A DNA stretch of 7,525 nt from CAWULT01 sp963923455. GTDB lineage: Bacteria; Acidobacteriota; Vicinamibacteria; Vicinamibacterales; UBA2999. This document shows, piece after piece, positions 1 to 6,238 of the stretch. Positions within the stretch are counted from its first letter, which is position 1, and each line of letters opens with the position of its first letter. The stretch lies in contig CAWULT010000175.1 in assembly GCA_963923455.1 (NCBI GenBank), positions 1 through 7,525 of the forward strand, read 5' to 3'. The notes beneath the pieces are model-generated. The model worked only from the letters and a program-made list of their open reading frames with translations, was not told the DNA's origin and did not search any database. Position numbers and translations under genes: made by a program.

Positions 1-529
1 AGCGCGTCGGCGCGCCGGACTCGGCGACGGCCTTGAGGCGGGCGAATTGTGCGGTGAGGACGCTGTCGACGGGCGCTGCCAGCGCCGCCAGCCCCGAGGG
101 CGCGTAGCCGGCCACCGCGTAGCGAGCCTCGACCACGGTGCCCGCGGGCGACGCCGTCAGCGTGATGCTCAGGGCGCCGGCCACCGCCATCGCCTGCAGC
201 GGGCCAAGCGCGCCGTGCAGCACGAGCGACCGCCCCGGCACGGCGTTGACGACCTCCATGTGGCGGACGCCGCCACCGTCGGGCAGCGCCTCGCACCAGC
301 AGCCGCCAGGCCTGACGTCGAGTGTCAGGTTCCTGGCGTCCCCCGAGAACGTGTGGTCACTCCCCCACCAGCCCGAGATGGCGACGAGCCGCCGGTACAC
401 CACCTCGGGCGGAGCCTGAATCGTCTCGGCCACCCGCGCCGTGAACCCGCCCGCGGCCGCATCCACCACCTCGGCCCTGCCCGGAGTCGCCGCGAGTGCG
501 ACCAGCGCGCACGTCAGCAACCAGCGCAT
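1..529 (-). CDS. Exported SRPBCC (AHSA1/START-fold) protein, C-terminus beyond window
   Basis: The reading frame runs open from an ATG at 529 to the window edge, giving 176 codons with no stop, so the C-terminus is missing. Residues 1-19 look like a signal peptide: Arg2, a hydrophobic stretch from Trp3 to Ala14, then G-R-A before Glu20 as a likely cleavage site. The mature part has the layout of SRPBCC proteins: an opening strand (FTARVAETIQAPPEVVY), a WWGSDHTFSGDA segment, then RPGGCWCE and a long amphipathic C-terminal helix. This fold binds hydrophobic ligands in a cavity; the ligand here is unknown. A purine-rich ribosome site (AAGGGAG) lies just upstream. The gene lies downstream of htpG on the same strand with a 111-nt gap that holds its own possible -10 element. 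Family assignment is by pattern recognition; the specific function is not known. Confidence 0.8.
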   Translation of the reverse strand, partial: MRWLLTCALVALAATPGRAEVVDAAAGGFTARVAETIQAPPEVVYRRLVAISGWWGSDHTFSGDARNLTLDVRPGGCWCEALPDGGGVRHMEVVNAVPGRSLVLHGALGPLQAMAVAGALSITLTASPAGTVVEARYAVAGYAPSGLAALAAPVDSVLTAQFARLKAVAESGAPTR

Positions 530-535
530 GGCTCT

Positions 536-573
536 CCCTTCGTCACCCGTGGCGAGAGTATACCCACGAAGGG
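536..573. repeat. Inverted repeat flanking the -10 element
   Basis: CCCTTCGT at 536-543 is the exact reverse complement of ACGAAGGG at 566-573, with 22 nt between. The loop contains the TATACT box. Such an arrangement could be an operator around a promoter. It could also fold in the htpG read-through transcript and sequester the purine-rich ribosome site of the SRPBCC gene, because the 536-543 arm overlaps that site. Function is inferred only. Confidence 0.4.
557..562 (-). promoter_or_regulatory. Possible -10 element of the SRPBCC gene
   Basis: Read on the minus strand this is TATACT, five of six matches to the sigma-70 -10 consensus, in an otherwise very GC-rich gap. It sits 27 nt before the ATG at 529, implying a leader of about 20 nt. 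No convincing -35 box is found 16-18 nt upstream, so the call rests on the -10 alone. It lies in the loop of the inverted repeat at 536-573. Confidence 0.35.
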
Positions 574-575
574 TC

Positions 576-597
576 CCGGTCGGCGGCGGGCGACCGG
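576..597. terminator. GC hairpin after htpG, terminator-like without U-tract
   Basis: CCGGTCG at 576-582 pairs with CGACCGG at 591-597 around an 8-nt G-rich loop, beginning about 44 nt past the htpG stop. No run of T follows on the minus strand, so it does not meet the usual intrinsic terminator pattern. It could slow or end htpG transcription, or be a chance product of high GC. Confidence 0.25.
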
Positions 598-640
598 CCC
601 CGCGCCGCCCGCGGCCGGAGGTCGCACGCGCCGGTTCCGG

Positions 641-2560
641 TCAGCCCGCCGCCGGGCCCGGCATGACCGTCAGCAGCACCTCGTTGAGCCGCCGGACGAA
701 GCCGGCTGGGTCGTCGAGTTGTCCGCCTTCGGCGAGCAGCGCCTGGTCGAACAGGATGTGGCTCCAGTCGGCGAACCGTGCGTCGTCGGCCTCGGTGCGC
801 AGCCGCTGAACGAACGGGTGCGTGGGATTGATCTCGAGAATCGGCTTGCCGCCGGGCACGGACTGGCCGGCCGCCTTCAGGATGCGCTCGAGGTTCATGC
901 CCATGTCGTACTGGTCGCTGACGAGACACGCCGGCGACTGCGTGAGCCGGTGCGTCACGCGGACGTCCTTGACCCGATCGCCGAGCGCGCGTCCCATCCG
1001 CTCGACGAGCGGCTTCAGATCTCCGCTCTCCTGCTCCCGCGCCCGCGCATCGTCCTCGTCGGCCAGCCCGCCCAGATCGAGCTGGCCCTTCGCCACCGAC
1101 TGCAGGGCCTTCCCGGCGAACTCGTCGAGGCCGCCGAGCATCCATTCGTCCACGCGCTCGTGGAGCAGCAGCACCTCGACGCCCTTCTTGCGGAAGATCT
1201 CCAGGTGCGGGCTGTGCTTCGCGGCGGCGAAGGTCTCGGCGGTGATGTAGTAGATCTTCTCCTGCCCGGGCTTCATCCGGGCGACGTAGTCGGCCAGGGA
1301 CACGGTCTGCTCGTCGGTGTCCGCGTGGGTCGTCGCGAAGCGCAGCAGCTTCGCCAGGCGTTCCCGGTTGGCGAAGTCGTCGGGCACTCCCTCCTTCAGC
1401 ACGCGGCCAAACGCCTTCCAGAACGTCGCGTACTTCTCCGGCTGGCCCTCGGCCAGCTCCTCGAGCAGCGCCAGCACCTTCTTCACGCAGACCGACTTGA
1501 TGTGTTCGACGACCTTGGACTCCTGCAGCAGCTCGCGCGACACGTTGAGGGGCAGGTCGTTCGAGTCGACGACGCCGCGCACGAAGCGCAGGTAGGCCGG
1601 CATCAGGTGCTCGGCGTCGTCCATGATGAAGACGCGCCGGACGTACAGCTTGACGCCGTGCCGCTGCTCCCGGTCCCACAGCCCGAACGGCGGGTGCGAC
1701 GGGATGTAGAGGAGCGGGGTGAACTCCTGCCGGCCCTCGACCCGTGAGTGGGTCCAGGCGAGCGGCGGCTCGTGGTCGTGGGCGACGTGCTTGTAGAACT
1801 CGACGTACTGCTCGTCGGCGATCTCGCCCTTCGGGCGCGCCCACAGCGCCGAGGCCTGGTTGACCTGCTCGTCTTCGGGGCGCTGAACGGACTTGGCGGC
1901 CTCCTTGTCCCACTCCTCCTTCTTCATCAGGATCGGGTGGGTGATGTGGTCCGAGTACTTGCGCAGGATGCCGCGCAGGCGGAAGCCGTCGAGCAGCTCG
2001 TCCTCGCCCGCACGGAGGTGGAGCACGACCTCGGTGCCACGCGTCGCCTTCTCCACCATCTCCAGGCTGTACTCGCCCTGGCCGTCGCTCTCCCACCGGA
2101 CGCCGTGCTCGGCCGTCAGGCCCGCGCGGCGCGTCAGCACCGTCACGCGGTCGGCCACGATGAACGATGAATAGAACCCGACGCCGAACTGCCCGATGAG
2201 GTTCGCGTCCCTGGCCTGATCTCCGGTCAGCCGCTGGAAGAACTCGCGGGTCCCGGACCGCGCGATGGTGCCGAGGTTCGCGATCACCTCGTCGCGCGAC
2301 ATGCCGATGCCGTTGTCCGACACCGTGATCGTCCGGGCCGCCGGGTCGTAGCCCACACGGATGCGCAGCTCCGGGTCCTGTTCGAAGAGCGCCGCATCCG
2401 CCATCGACTCGAACCGGAGCTTGTCGCACGCGTCGGATGCGTTCGAGACGAGCTCACGGAGGTAAATCTCCTTGTTCGAATACAGGGAGTGCACCATCAG
2501 CTGCAGCAGCTGGGTGACCTCGGCCTGGAACCCAAGTGTTTCCTTCGCGCCGCCACTCAT
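641..2560 (-). CDS. htpG: Molecular chaperone HtpG (bacterial Hsp90)
   Basis: HtpG is a cytosolic dimeric ATP-dependent chaperone that remodels late folding intermediates together with DnaK. The 639-residue protein matches the usual bacterial length (about 620-640). The N-terminal GHKL ATPase domain shows E36 and N40 in ELVSNASDA, D82 in DNGIGM, GTIARSGT near 97-104 and the glycine-rich lid GQFGVGFYSSF near 123-133. The middle domain carries LNVSRELLQ at 338-346, where R342 corresponds to the conserved gamma-phosphate arginine. A C-terminal dimerisation domain follows. I place the start at ATG 2560 because AGGAGG lies 10 nt upstream of it. An alternative in-frame GTG at 2584 would add eight residues but lies upstream of that ribosome site. 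All key residues are intact. The gene diverges from the GYD gene and has a recognisable promoter. Confidence 0.97.
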   Translation of the reverse strand: MSGGAKETLGFQAEVTQLLQLMVHSLYSNKEIYLRELVSNASDACDKLRFESMADAALFEQDPELRIRVGYDPAARTITVSDNGIGMSRDEVIANLGTIARSGTREFFQRLTGDQARDANLIGQFGVGFYSSFIVADRVTVLTRRAGLTAEHGVRWESDGQGEYSLEMVEKATRGTEVVLHLRAGEDELLDGFRLRGILRKYSDHITHPILMKKEEWDKEAAKSVQRPEDEQVNQASALWARPKGEIADEQYVEFYKHVAHDHEPPLAWTHSRVEGRQEFTPLLYIPSHPPFGLWDREQRHGVKLYVRRVFIMDDAEHLMPAYLRFVRGVVDSNDLPLNVSRELLQESKVVEHIKSVCVKKVLALLEELAEGQPEKYATFWKAFGRVLKEGVPDDFANRERLAKLLRFATTHADTDEQTVSLADYVARMKPGQEKIYYITAETFAAAKHSPHLEIFRKKGVEVLLLHERVDEWMLGGLDEFAGKALQSVAKGQLDLGGLADEDDARAREQESGDLKPLVERMGRALGDRVKDVRVTHRLTQSPACLVSDQYDMGMNLERILKAAGQSVPGGKPILEINPTHPFVQRLRTEADDARFADWSHILFDQALLAEGGQLDDPAGFVRRLNEVLLTVMPGPAAG

Positions 2561-2609
2561 GTCGTCCGTTCCTCCTGAGGACACGGCCCTCCTGGGCCGG
2601 ATCCCTCTT

Positions 2610-2637
2610 ACCGTACACGCCGGCCGCGCCCGGTCAA
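2610..2637 (-). promoter_or_regulatory. Probable sigma-70-type promoter of htpG
   Basis: On the minus strand TTGACC (2637-2632, five of six matches to the -35 consensus) is followed after 16 nt by TACGGT (2615-2610), which keeps the TA...T core of the -10. This predicts transcription starting near 2603 and a leader of about 40 nt containing the AGGAGG site at 2571-2576. I see no intact CIRCE element and no good sigma-32 -10, so heat-shock control cannot be read from this gap. Confidence 0.45.
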
Positions 2638-2648
2638 GCCCCGGCGAG

Positions 2649-2654
2649 TATGCT
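2649..2654 (+). promoter_or_regulatory. Possible -10 element of the GYD gene
   Basis: TATGCT matches four of six -10 positions and sits in a small AT-richer pocket. It predicts a transcript start near 2661, about 58 nt before the ATG. No good -35 is found at the right distance, so this is a weak call. Confidence 0.25.
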
Positions 2655-2660
2655 AAAGGC

Positions 2661-2689
2661 GCCCGTCGGCCGGCCGGGCCGGCCCGGGC
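2661..2689 (+). other. Strong GC hairpin in the 5' leader of the GYD gene
   Basis: GCCCG (2661-2665) pairs with CGGGC (2685-2689), and GGCCGG (2668-2673) with CCGGCC (2679-2684). This gives an 11-bp all-GC stem with a 2-nt bulge (TC) and a 5-nt loop. It ends 15 nt before the GGAGG ribosome site. If transcription begins just after the TATGCT box, the hairpin would sit at the very 5' end of the message. A stabilising or attenuating role is inference. Confidence 0.4.
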
Positions 2690-2718
2690 ACGAAACGCAG
2701 CAACGGAGGCACGAACGC

Positions 2719-3039
2719 ATGGCCAAGTACATGATCCTGGTCAACTACACGGGCGCGGGGGCCAAGGGCCTCCGCAAGGACGGCGGCACGAAGCGGCGGC
2801 ACGTCGTGCGGAAGGCGATCGAAAGTGTCGGCGGAAAGCTGGAGTCGTTCTACTTCTGCCTGGGCGAGTACGACGCCGTCGTGGTCGCCGAGGCGCCGGA
2901 CGCGATCGCCGTGGCCGGCCTCAGCGTCGCCGTGGCGTCGAGTGGCGGCGTGCGCCTGACCACCCTGCCGCTGCTGACGCCCGAGGACATGGACAAGGCC
3001 AGCGACAAGAAGACTGCGTACAAGGCGCCAGGCGCCTAG
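2719..3039 (+). CDS. GYD-domain protein
   Basis: This 106-residue soluble protein matches the GYD family (PF08734), small alpha/beta proteins of unknown function with a ferredoxin-like (ACT-like) fold. Visible family features are the opening AKYMILVNYTGAGAKGL, the GGKLESFYFCLGEYD segment in which the GEYD turn corresponds to the name-giving GYD, the VVVAEAPD strand, LLTPEDMDKA, and the conserved YKAPGA ending. The length is normal for the family. The ATG at 2719 is supported by GGAGG at 2705-2709 with a 9-nt spacer. A longer in-frame version starting near 2536 would run through the htpG promoter and start region and is rejected. It appears monocistronic, followed by the hairpin at 3055-3082. 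No role in iron uptake is implied by being next to feoA. Confidence 0.93.
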   Translation: MAKYMILVNYTGAGAKGLRKDGGTKRRHVVRKAIESVGGKLESFYFCLGEYDAVVVAEAPDAIAVAGLSVAVASSGGVRLTTLPLLTPEDMDKASDKKTAYKAPGA

Positions 3040-3054
3040 GTCCCCCCTCCCCGC

Positions 3055-3082
3055 GGAGCCGACCGCACCCGCGGTCGGCTCC
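3055..3082. terminator. Perfect 12-bp hairpin between the GYD gene and feoA
   Basis: GGAGCCGACCGC (3055-3066) and GCGGTCGGCTCC (3071-3082) are perfectly complementary around an ACCC loop, starting 15 nt after the GYD stop. The structure is far too good for chance and is placed as a transcription terminator. No T-run follows on either strand, so it is either a U-less terminator, common in GC-rich genomes, or a 3'-end stabilising stem. Confidence 0.65.
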
Positions 3083-3107
3083 CCAGCCCGGCTGCTCGAA
3101 TCAATTC

Positions 3108-3122
3108 TGAGACACAATCTCA
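3108..3122. promoter_or_regulatory. Candidate Fur-type operator upstream of feoA
   Basis: TGAGACACAATCTCA is a palindrome with two exact 5-bp arms, TGAGA and TCTCA. Read as 7-1-7 it resembles the Fur-box layout (TGATAATnATTATCA), and its outer arms equal those of the common TGAGAAT variant. It lies in an AT-richer pocket 29 nt before the feoA start, where an iron repressor would be expected. CACAAT (3113-3118) inside it is a possible -10. A 5-bp palindrome alone is not significant, so the call depends on its location and similarity to Fur sites. Confidence 0.45.
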
Positions 3123-3151
3123 TGTCGTGGTACCATGGAGGCCGAACTGCC

Positions 3152-3415
3152 ATGGCCCACACATCGGAGATGCCTGCCGTGACCACCGTTCCGTTGACCG
3201 ACCTGCCGTCCGGGGCCGTAGCCGAACTGCGCCAGGTGCGGGACCCGCACTCGCGCGCGGTGCTGCGCTCGCTGGGGCTGACCGACGGCGCGCGGCTGCG
3301 CCTGTGCCGGCTCGGCGACCCCTTCATCATCCAGGTGCGATCGACACGCATCGGATTGTCGAAGGCCGTGGCTCAGTCGGTGTTCGTCACCCTGGCCGAA
3401 GGAACCGCCCGGTGA
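3152..3415 (+). CDS. feoA: Ferrous iron transport protein FeoA
   Basis: FeoA is a small cytosolic SH3-like protein that partners FeoB in Fe(II) import. The 87-residue product has the family's core: PLTDLPSGAVAELRQV, then LRSLGLTDGARLRL, a GDPFIIQV strand, and a closing strand after IGLSKAVAQS. The length is typical (75-90). I choose ATG 3152 because GGAGG at 3137-3141 lies 10 nt upstream. An earlier in-frame ATG at 3122 has no ribosome site and overlaps the putative operator; a later ATG at 3170 has GGAG directly against it with no spacer. The stop codon overlaps the feoB start (GTGA), so the two are translationally coupled. The upstream palindrome suggests iron repression. Confidence 0.92.
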   Translation: MAHTSEMPAVTTVPLTDLPSGAVAELRQVRDPHSRAVLRSLGLTDGARLRLCRLGDPFIIQVRSTRIGLSKAVAQSVFVTLAEGTAR

Positions 3416-5415
3416 CGCCCTCGGCCGAAGCGGTGTTCGACGCGGCGGACGGCCACCGCCCCGCCCCGGTCCAGCGCATCGCGCTGGCGGGCAACCCGAA
3501 CACCGGCAAGACCACCCTGTTCAACGCGCTCTGCGGCGCCCGTGCGAAGACCTCGAACTTCCCAGGCACCACGACCGCGGTCCGCACGGGCCGCAGCCCG
3601 TGGCCGGGCCTGCCGCATCCGGTCGAGGTCGTGGACCTGCCGGGCATCTACGATCTCCATCTCGACGCCCCCGAGAGCGCGATCGCCCGCGCCGCCCTGG
3701 CCGGCGCCGACACGCCCGCACCCGACGCCCTCGTGCTCGTCGTCGACGCGTGCAACCTCGAGCGCAATCTCCTGCTCGTCGGACAGGTGCTGGCCAGCCC
3801 GCACCGTGTCGTGGTGGCGCTCAACATGGTCGACCTGGCCGAGCGGCGGCGCCTTCGCATCGACGCGGCCGGGCTGTCTCGGCGCCTCGGCGTCCCCGTC
3901 GTGCCGATGGTGGCACGCAAGGGCGCCGGCCTCGACGCGCTGCGCGGGGCGCTCTCGGCGGCGTGGCGGACACGTCCAGCCGATCTGCCCGCCGACACGG
4001 CCAGCGCCGAGCAGCTGATGGCCTGGGCCGAGGCGGTTGCCGCCGACGTGACGACGGGCGACGCGGCGGCGGCGGCCAGCGCCGACGCCTTCACGGAGCG
4101 CCTGGACCGGGTGCTCACGCACCCCGTGCTCGGCCTGCTCGTCTTCCTCGGCGTGATGGGCAGCCTGTTCTGGACGCTCTTCGCGCTGGCAACCATCCCG
4201 ATGGACCTCATCGAGGCCACCTTCACGCACCTCGGGCAGTTCGTCGAGGCGCAGCTGCCCGAGGGCCCGGTCCGCGACCTGGTCGCACAGGGGATCGTCG
4301 GCGGCGTCGCGGGCACCATCGTCTTCCTGCCGCAGATCTGCCTGCTGTTCTTCCTGATCACGCTGCTCGAGGACACCGGCTACCTGGCCCGGGCGGCGTT
4401 CGTGCTCGACCGCGTGCTCGCGCGGTTCGGCCTGCCGGGCCATGCGTTCGTGCCCCTGCTGACCGCGCATGCCTGCGCGTTGCCCGGCATCATGAGCGCA
4501 CGGCTCATTCCCGACCGCCGCGACCGGCTCGCGACGATCCTGATCGCGCCCTTCATGAGCTGCTCGGCGCGCCTGCCGGTGTACGTGCTCCTGACGACGC
4601 TGCTCTTCGCGGGACGGCCGGCCGAGGCCGGGCTGGCCTTCGCCGGCTGCTACCTGCTGGGCGCGTCGGCGGCGATGTTCACGGCGTGGCTGTTCGGTCG
4701 GACGATCCTGCCAGGGCGGGCCAGGCCGATGATTCTCGAACTGCCCACCTACAAGGTGCCGTCGCTGCGCAACGCGCTGCTCGCCGCCAAGGACCAGGGC
4801 CTGTCGTTCCTGTCGACGGCTGGCACCGTGATCGTCGCCATCTGCGTGGTGATGTGGTGGCTGAGCGCCTATCCGAGGGTGCCGCTCCAGCCGCAGGCGC
4901 AGGCGCTCGAGGAGCAGGCATCCGCGCCCGGCATCGGCGAGGCCCGCGCCGCCGCGCTGCGGGCCGAGGCCGCGACGCTGCAGTCTCGCGCGGAGCAGGC
5001 CGGCAGCTTCGCCGGCCGCATCGGCCACGCGATTGCCCCGGTGTTCCAGCCCCTCGGGTTCGACTGGCAGCTGACCGTCGGCGTGCTGACCAGCTTCCTC
5101 GCACGGGAAGTGTTCGTCTCGACGATGTCCGTGCTCGCGGGCGGGCAGGCCGACGCCGACGTCGACGCGGGAGTCGTGACCCGCATCCGCGGCATGACGC
5201 GGGACGACGGCACCAGCGTGTTCACGCCCGCCGCATCGGCCGCGGCGCTCGTCTTCTTCGTGCTGGCCATGCAGTGCCTGCCCACGTTGACCGTCACCCG
5301 CAAGGAGACAGGCAGCCTGCGCTACGCGGCGCTGCAGCTCGGCTACATGTCGGGGCTCGCCTACGTCGTGGCGCTCGTCGTCTATCAGGCACTGCGCGCG
5401 GCGGGGGTGTCGTGA
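3412..5415 (+). CDS. feoB: Ferrous iron transporter FeoB
   Basis: FeoB is the inner-membrane Fe(II) transporter with an N-terminal G domain. The 667-residue product shows G1 GNPNTGKT (27-34), a G2 region FPGTTT (50-55), G3 DLPGIY (75-80), G4 NMVD (138-141) and a G5-like VARKGAG. A helical spacer leads to the membrane domain from about residue 239. Membrane landmarks are HACALPG with C355, SCSARLPVY with C384, AREVFVSTM from 564, and MQCLPTLTVTRKETG from 620. Residues of about 487-530 form a hydrophilic Ala/Glu/Gln-rich loop between helices. The start is GTG 3412, preceded by AAGGA at 3399-3403 with an 8-nt spacer and overlapping the feoA stop. It is somewhat shorter than the 773-residue E. 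coli protein. All nucleotide-binding motifs are present, so it should be functional. Confidence 0.96.
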   Translation: MTPSAEAVFDAADGHRPAPVQRIALAGNPNTGKTTLFNALCGARAKTSNFPGTTTAVRTGRSPWPGLPHPVEVVDLPGIYDLHLDAPESAIARAALAGADTPAPDALVLVVDACNLERNLLLVGQVLASPHRVVVALNMVDLAERRRLRIDAAGLSRRLGVPVVPMVARKGAGLDALRGALSAAWRTRPADLPADTASAEQLMAWAEAVAADVTTGDAAAAASADAFTERLDRVLTHPVLGLLVFLGVMGSLFWTLFALATIPMDLIEATFTHLGQFVEAQLPEGPVRDLVAQGIVGGVAGTIVFLPQICLLFFLITLLEDTGYLARAAFVLDRVLARFGLPGHAFVPLLTAHACALPGIMSARLIPDRRDRLATILIAPFMSCSARLPVYVLLTTLLFAGRPAEAGLAFAGCYLLGASAAMFTAWLFGRTILPGRARPMILELPTYKVPSLRNALLAAKDQGLSFLSTAGTVIVAICVVMWWLSAYPRVPLQPQAQALEEQASAPGIGEARAAALRAEAATLQSRAEQAGSFAGRIGHAIAPVFQPLGFDWQLTVGVLTSFLAREVFVSTMSVLAGGQADADVDAGVVTRIRGMTRDDGTSVFTPAASAAALVFFVLAMQCLPTLTVTRKETGSLRYAALQLGYMSGLAYVVALVVYQALRAAGVS

Positions 5416-5627
5416 TGGCCGCGTTCGTTGCCGCCTACTGGCAGGACGCCGTGGTGACGGCGATCGCCTTCGGGGGCGTCGCGACGATCCTGTGGCGGGT
5501 CTTCGGCGTCCTCGGGGGCGAGGACAAGCCCACCGCCTGCGCGAACTGCGCCTCGGGCCGGGACGCCTGTGCACCCTCCGCGCCCGGCGACACGCATCCG
5601 GCCGTCTTCATTCGCTCCGCCCGCTGA
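5415..5627 (+). CDS. FeoB-associated Cys-rich membrane protein
   Basis: This 70-residue protein starts at an ATG that shares a base with the feoB stop (TGATG), so it is probably translated by re-initiation after feoB. It has one membrane helix at about residues 12-33, then a cytosolic-type tail with Cys42, Cys45 and Cys52 (CANCASGRDAC). A single N-terminal helix followed by a CxxC...C cluster directly after feoB is the hallmark of the FeoB-associated Cys-rich family (PF12669), which takes the place of FeoC in many non-enteric bacteria. The cysteines may bind iron or sense redox state; this is inference from the family. The remaining tail is low in motif content. Codon use matches feoB. Confidence 0.88.
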   Translation: MAAFVAAYWQDAVVTAIAFGGVATILWRVFGVLGGEDKPTACANCASGRDACAPSAPGDTHPAVFIRSAR

Positions 5628-5642
5628 TCAGGCGCAGCGACA

Positions 5643-5662
5643 CCCCCGTCCGGGACGCGGGG
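5643..5662. terminator. Hairpin between convergent genes, possible bidirectional terminator
   Basis: CCCC (5643-5646) plus CGTC (5647-5650) pair with GACG (5654-5657) and GGGG (5659-5662), with one bulged C and a 3-nt loop. It sits in the 40-nt gap between the stop of the Cys-rich protein and the stop of the convergent membrane gene. No T-run is present on either side. Its position suits a terminator for both directions. Confidence 0.4.
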
Positions 5663-5667
5663 ACCGG

Positions 5668-6186
5668 CTACTCGCCGAACTGTCCCCAGGGGATCAGCCG
5701 GCCGAAGTACATCACCCCGAGCCACAGGAAGAGCGACGCGCCGGCGATCACCTTCGCGAGGCGAGGGGCGTCCTGTCCCGCGCCGACCGCCTCGACCGCA
5801 TCGGACGCGCCGGTCATGTGGAACGCGAGCAGGTTGAGTCCGGCCAGGACGATGAACACCAGCTTCCACTGCAGCCAGACATCGTTGACCAGGACGACGT
5901 ACGGGTGGATGGAGATGTTGGCACCGATGCCCGTCACGAACGCCAGGCCGCTGACGGCGCAGAGCACGAAGCCGAATACCCCCCACGGCAGCAGTTTGCG
6001 CAGGGTGGGTACGGGGATCCCCTTCGCGAACCCGAGCAGGCGGAGGTCGAACATGCCCACGATGCCGATGAGCAGGCACAGGCCGACGAAGTGCAGCACC
6101 TCCATCAGGGGCCACGCCCACGCGTAGGCCTTCAGGAAGCGCTCGACCGACGGCCACAGCATCCAGTACCGCAGAAACGCTTCCAT
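5668..6186 (-). CDS. Four-helix membrane protein, DUF6644-like, paralogue of the upstream gene
   Basis: This 172-residue integral membrane protein has helices at about 24-48, 66-88, 105-124 and 143-165. It has no signal peptide. Notable residues are Pro26 and His32 in the first helix, DLRLLG at 47-52 at its end, AVSG at 77-80 in the second, K108-L109 at the start of the third, and WL-x5-GR (155-163) in the fourth, followed by IPWGQFGE. The layout resembles the uncharacterised DUF6644-type family; I recognise this only tentatively. It is the second gene of a minus-strand pair, 52 nt after its paralogue. ATG 6186 is chosen because the hydrophobic protein begins cleanly there; the longer frame to 6288 runs into the upstream gene and encodes an arginine-rich leader. 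The ribosome site is weak (AGGTCAGG). A buried His could bind haem or a metal, but this is speculation. Confidence 0.85.
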   Translation of the reverse strand: MEAFLRYWMLWPSVERFLKAYAWAWPLMEVLHFVGLCLLIGIVGMFDLRLLGFAKGIPVPTLRKLLPWGVFGFVLCAVSGLAFVTGIGANISIHPYVVLVNDVWLQWKLVFIVLAGLNLLAFHMTGASDAVEAVGAGQDAPRLAKVIAGASLFLWLGVMYFGRLIPWGQFGE

Positions 6187-6204
6187 GCCAGACCTGACCT
6201 TTCC

Positions 6205-6219
6205 GTCCCCGAAGGGGAC
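6205..6219 (-). other. Short hairpin between the two paralogous membrane genes
   Basis: On the minus strand GTCCCC and GGGGAC pair around TTC, a compact 6-bp stem in the 52-nt gap between the two genes, about 19 nt before the downstream ATG. It could set relative expression of the two genes, or be incidental. Confidence 0.25.
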
Positions 6220-6238
6220 CGTGCGTTCGCCTCGTGCC

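Noticed and set aside
47..1747. 566-codon plus-strand open frame opposite htpG and the SRPBCC gene
   Set aside because: It lies antisense to the clear HtpG reading frame, its product is rich in Arg, Ala, Gly and Leu with no family motif, and such frames are expected in high-GC DNA.
543..2429. 628-codon minus-strand frame overlapping htpG in another phase
   Set aside because: The product is Arg/Gly/Pro-rich low-complexity sequence without motifs. The overlapping HtpG frame has all catalytic residues.
2645..2656. GAGTATGCTAA resembling the right half of a CIRCE element near htpG
   Set aside because: It has two extra bases within the half-site, and there is no TTAGCACTC left arm nearby.
3122..3151. 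Earlier ATG start for feoA
   Set aside because: It has no ribosome site, overlaps the putative operator, and adds ten residues not matching FeoA.
3373..5574. 733-codon antisense frame across feoB
   Set aside because: It is the complement of an intact FeoB frame, the product is Arg/His/Gln-rich with no recognisable domain, and no ribosome site is evident.
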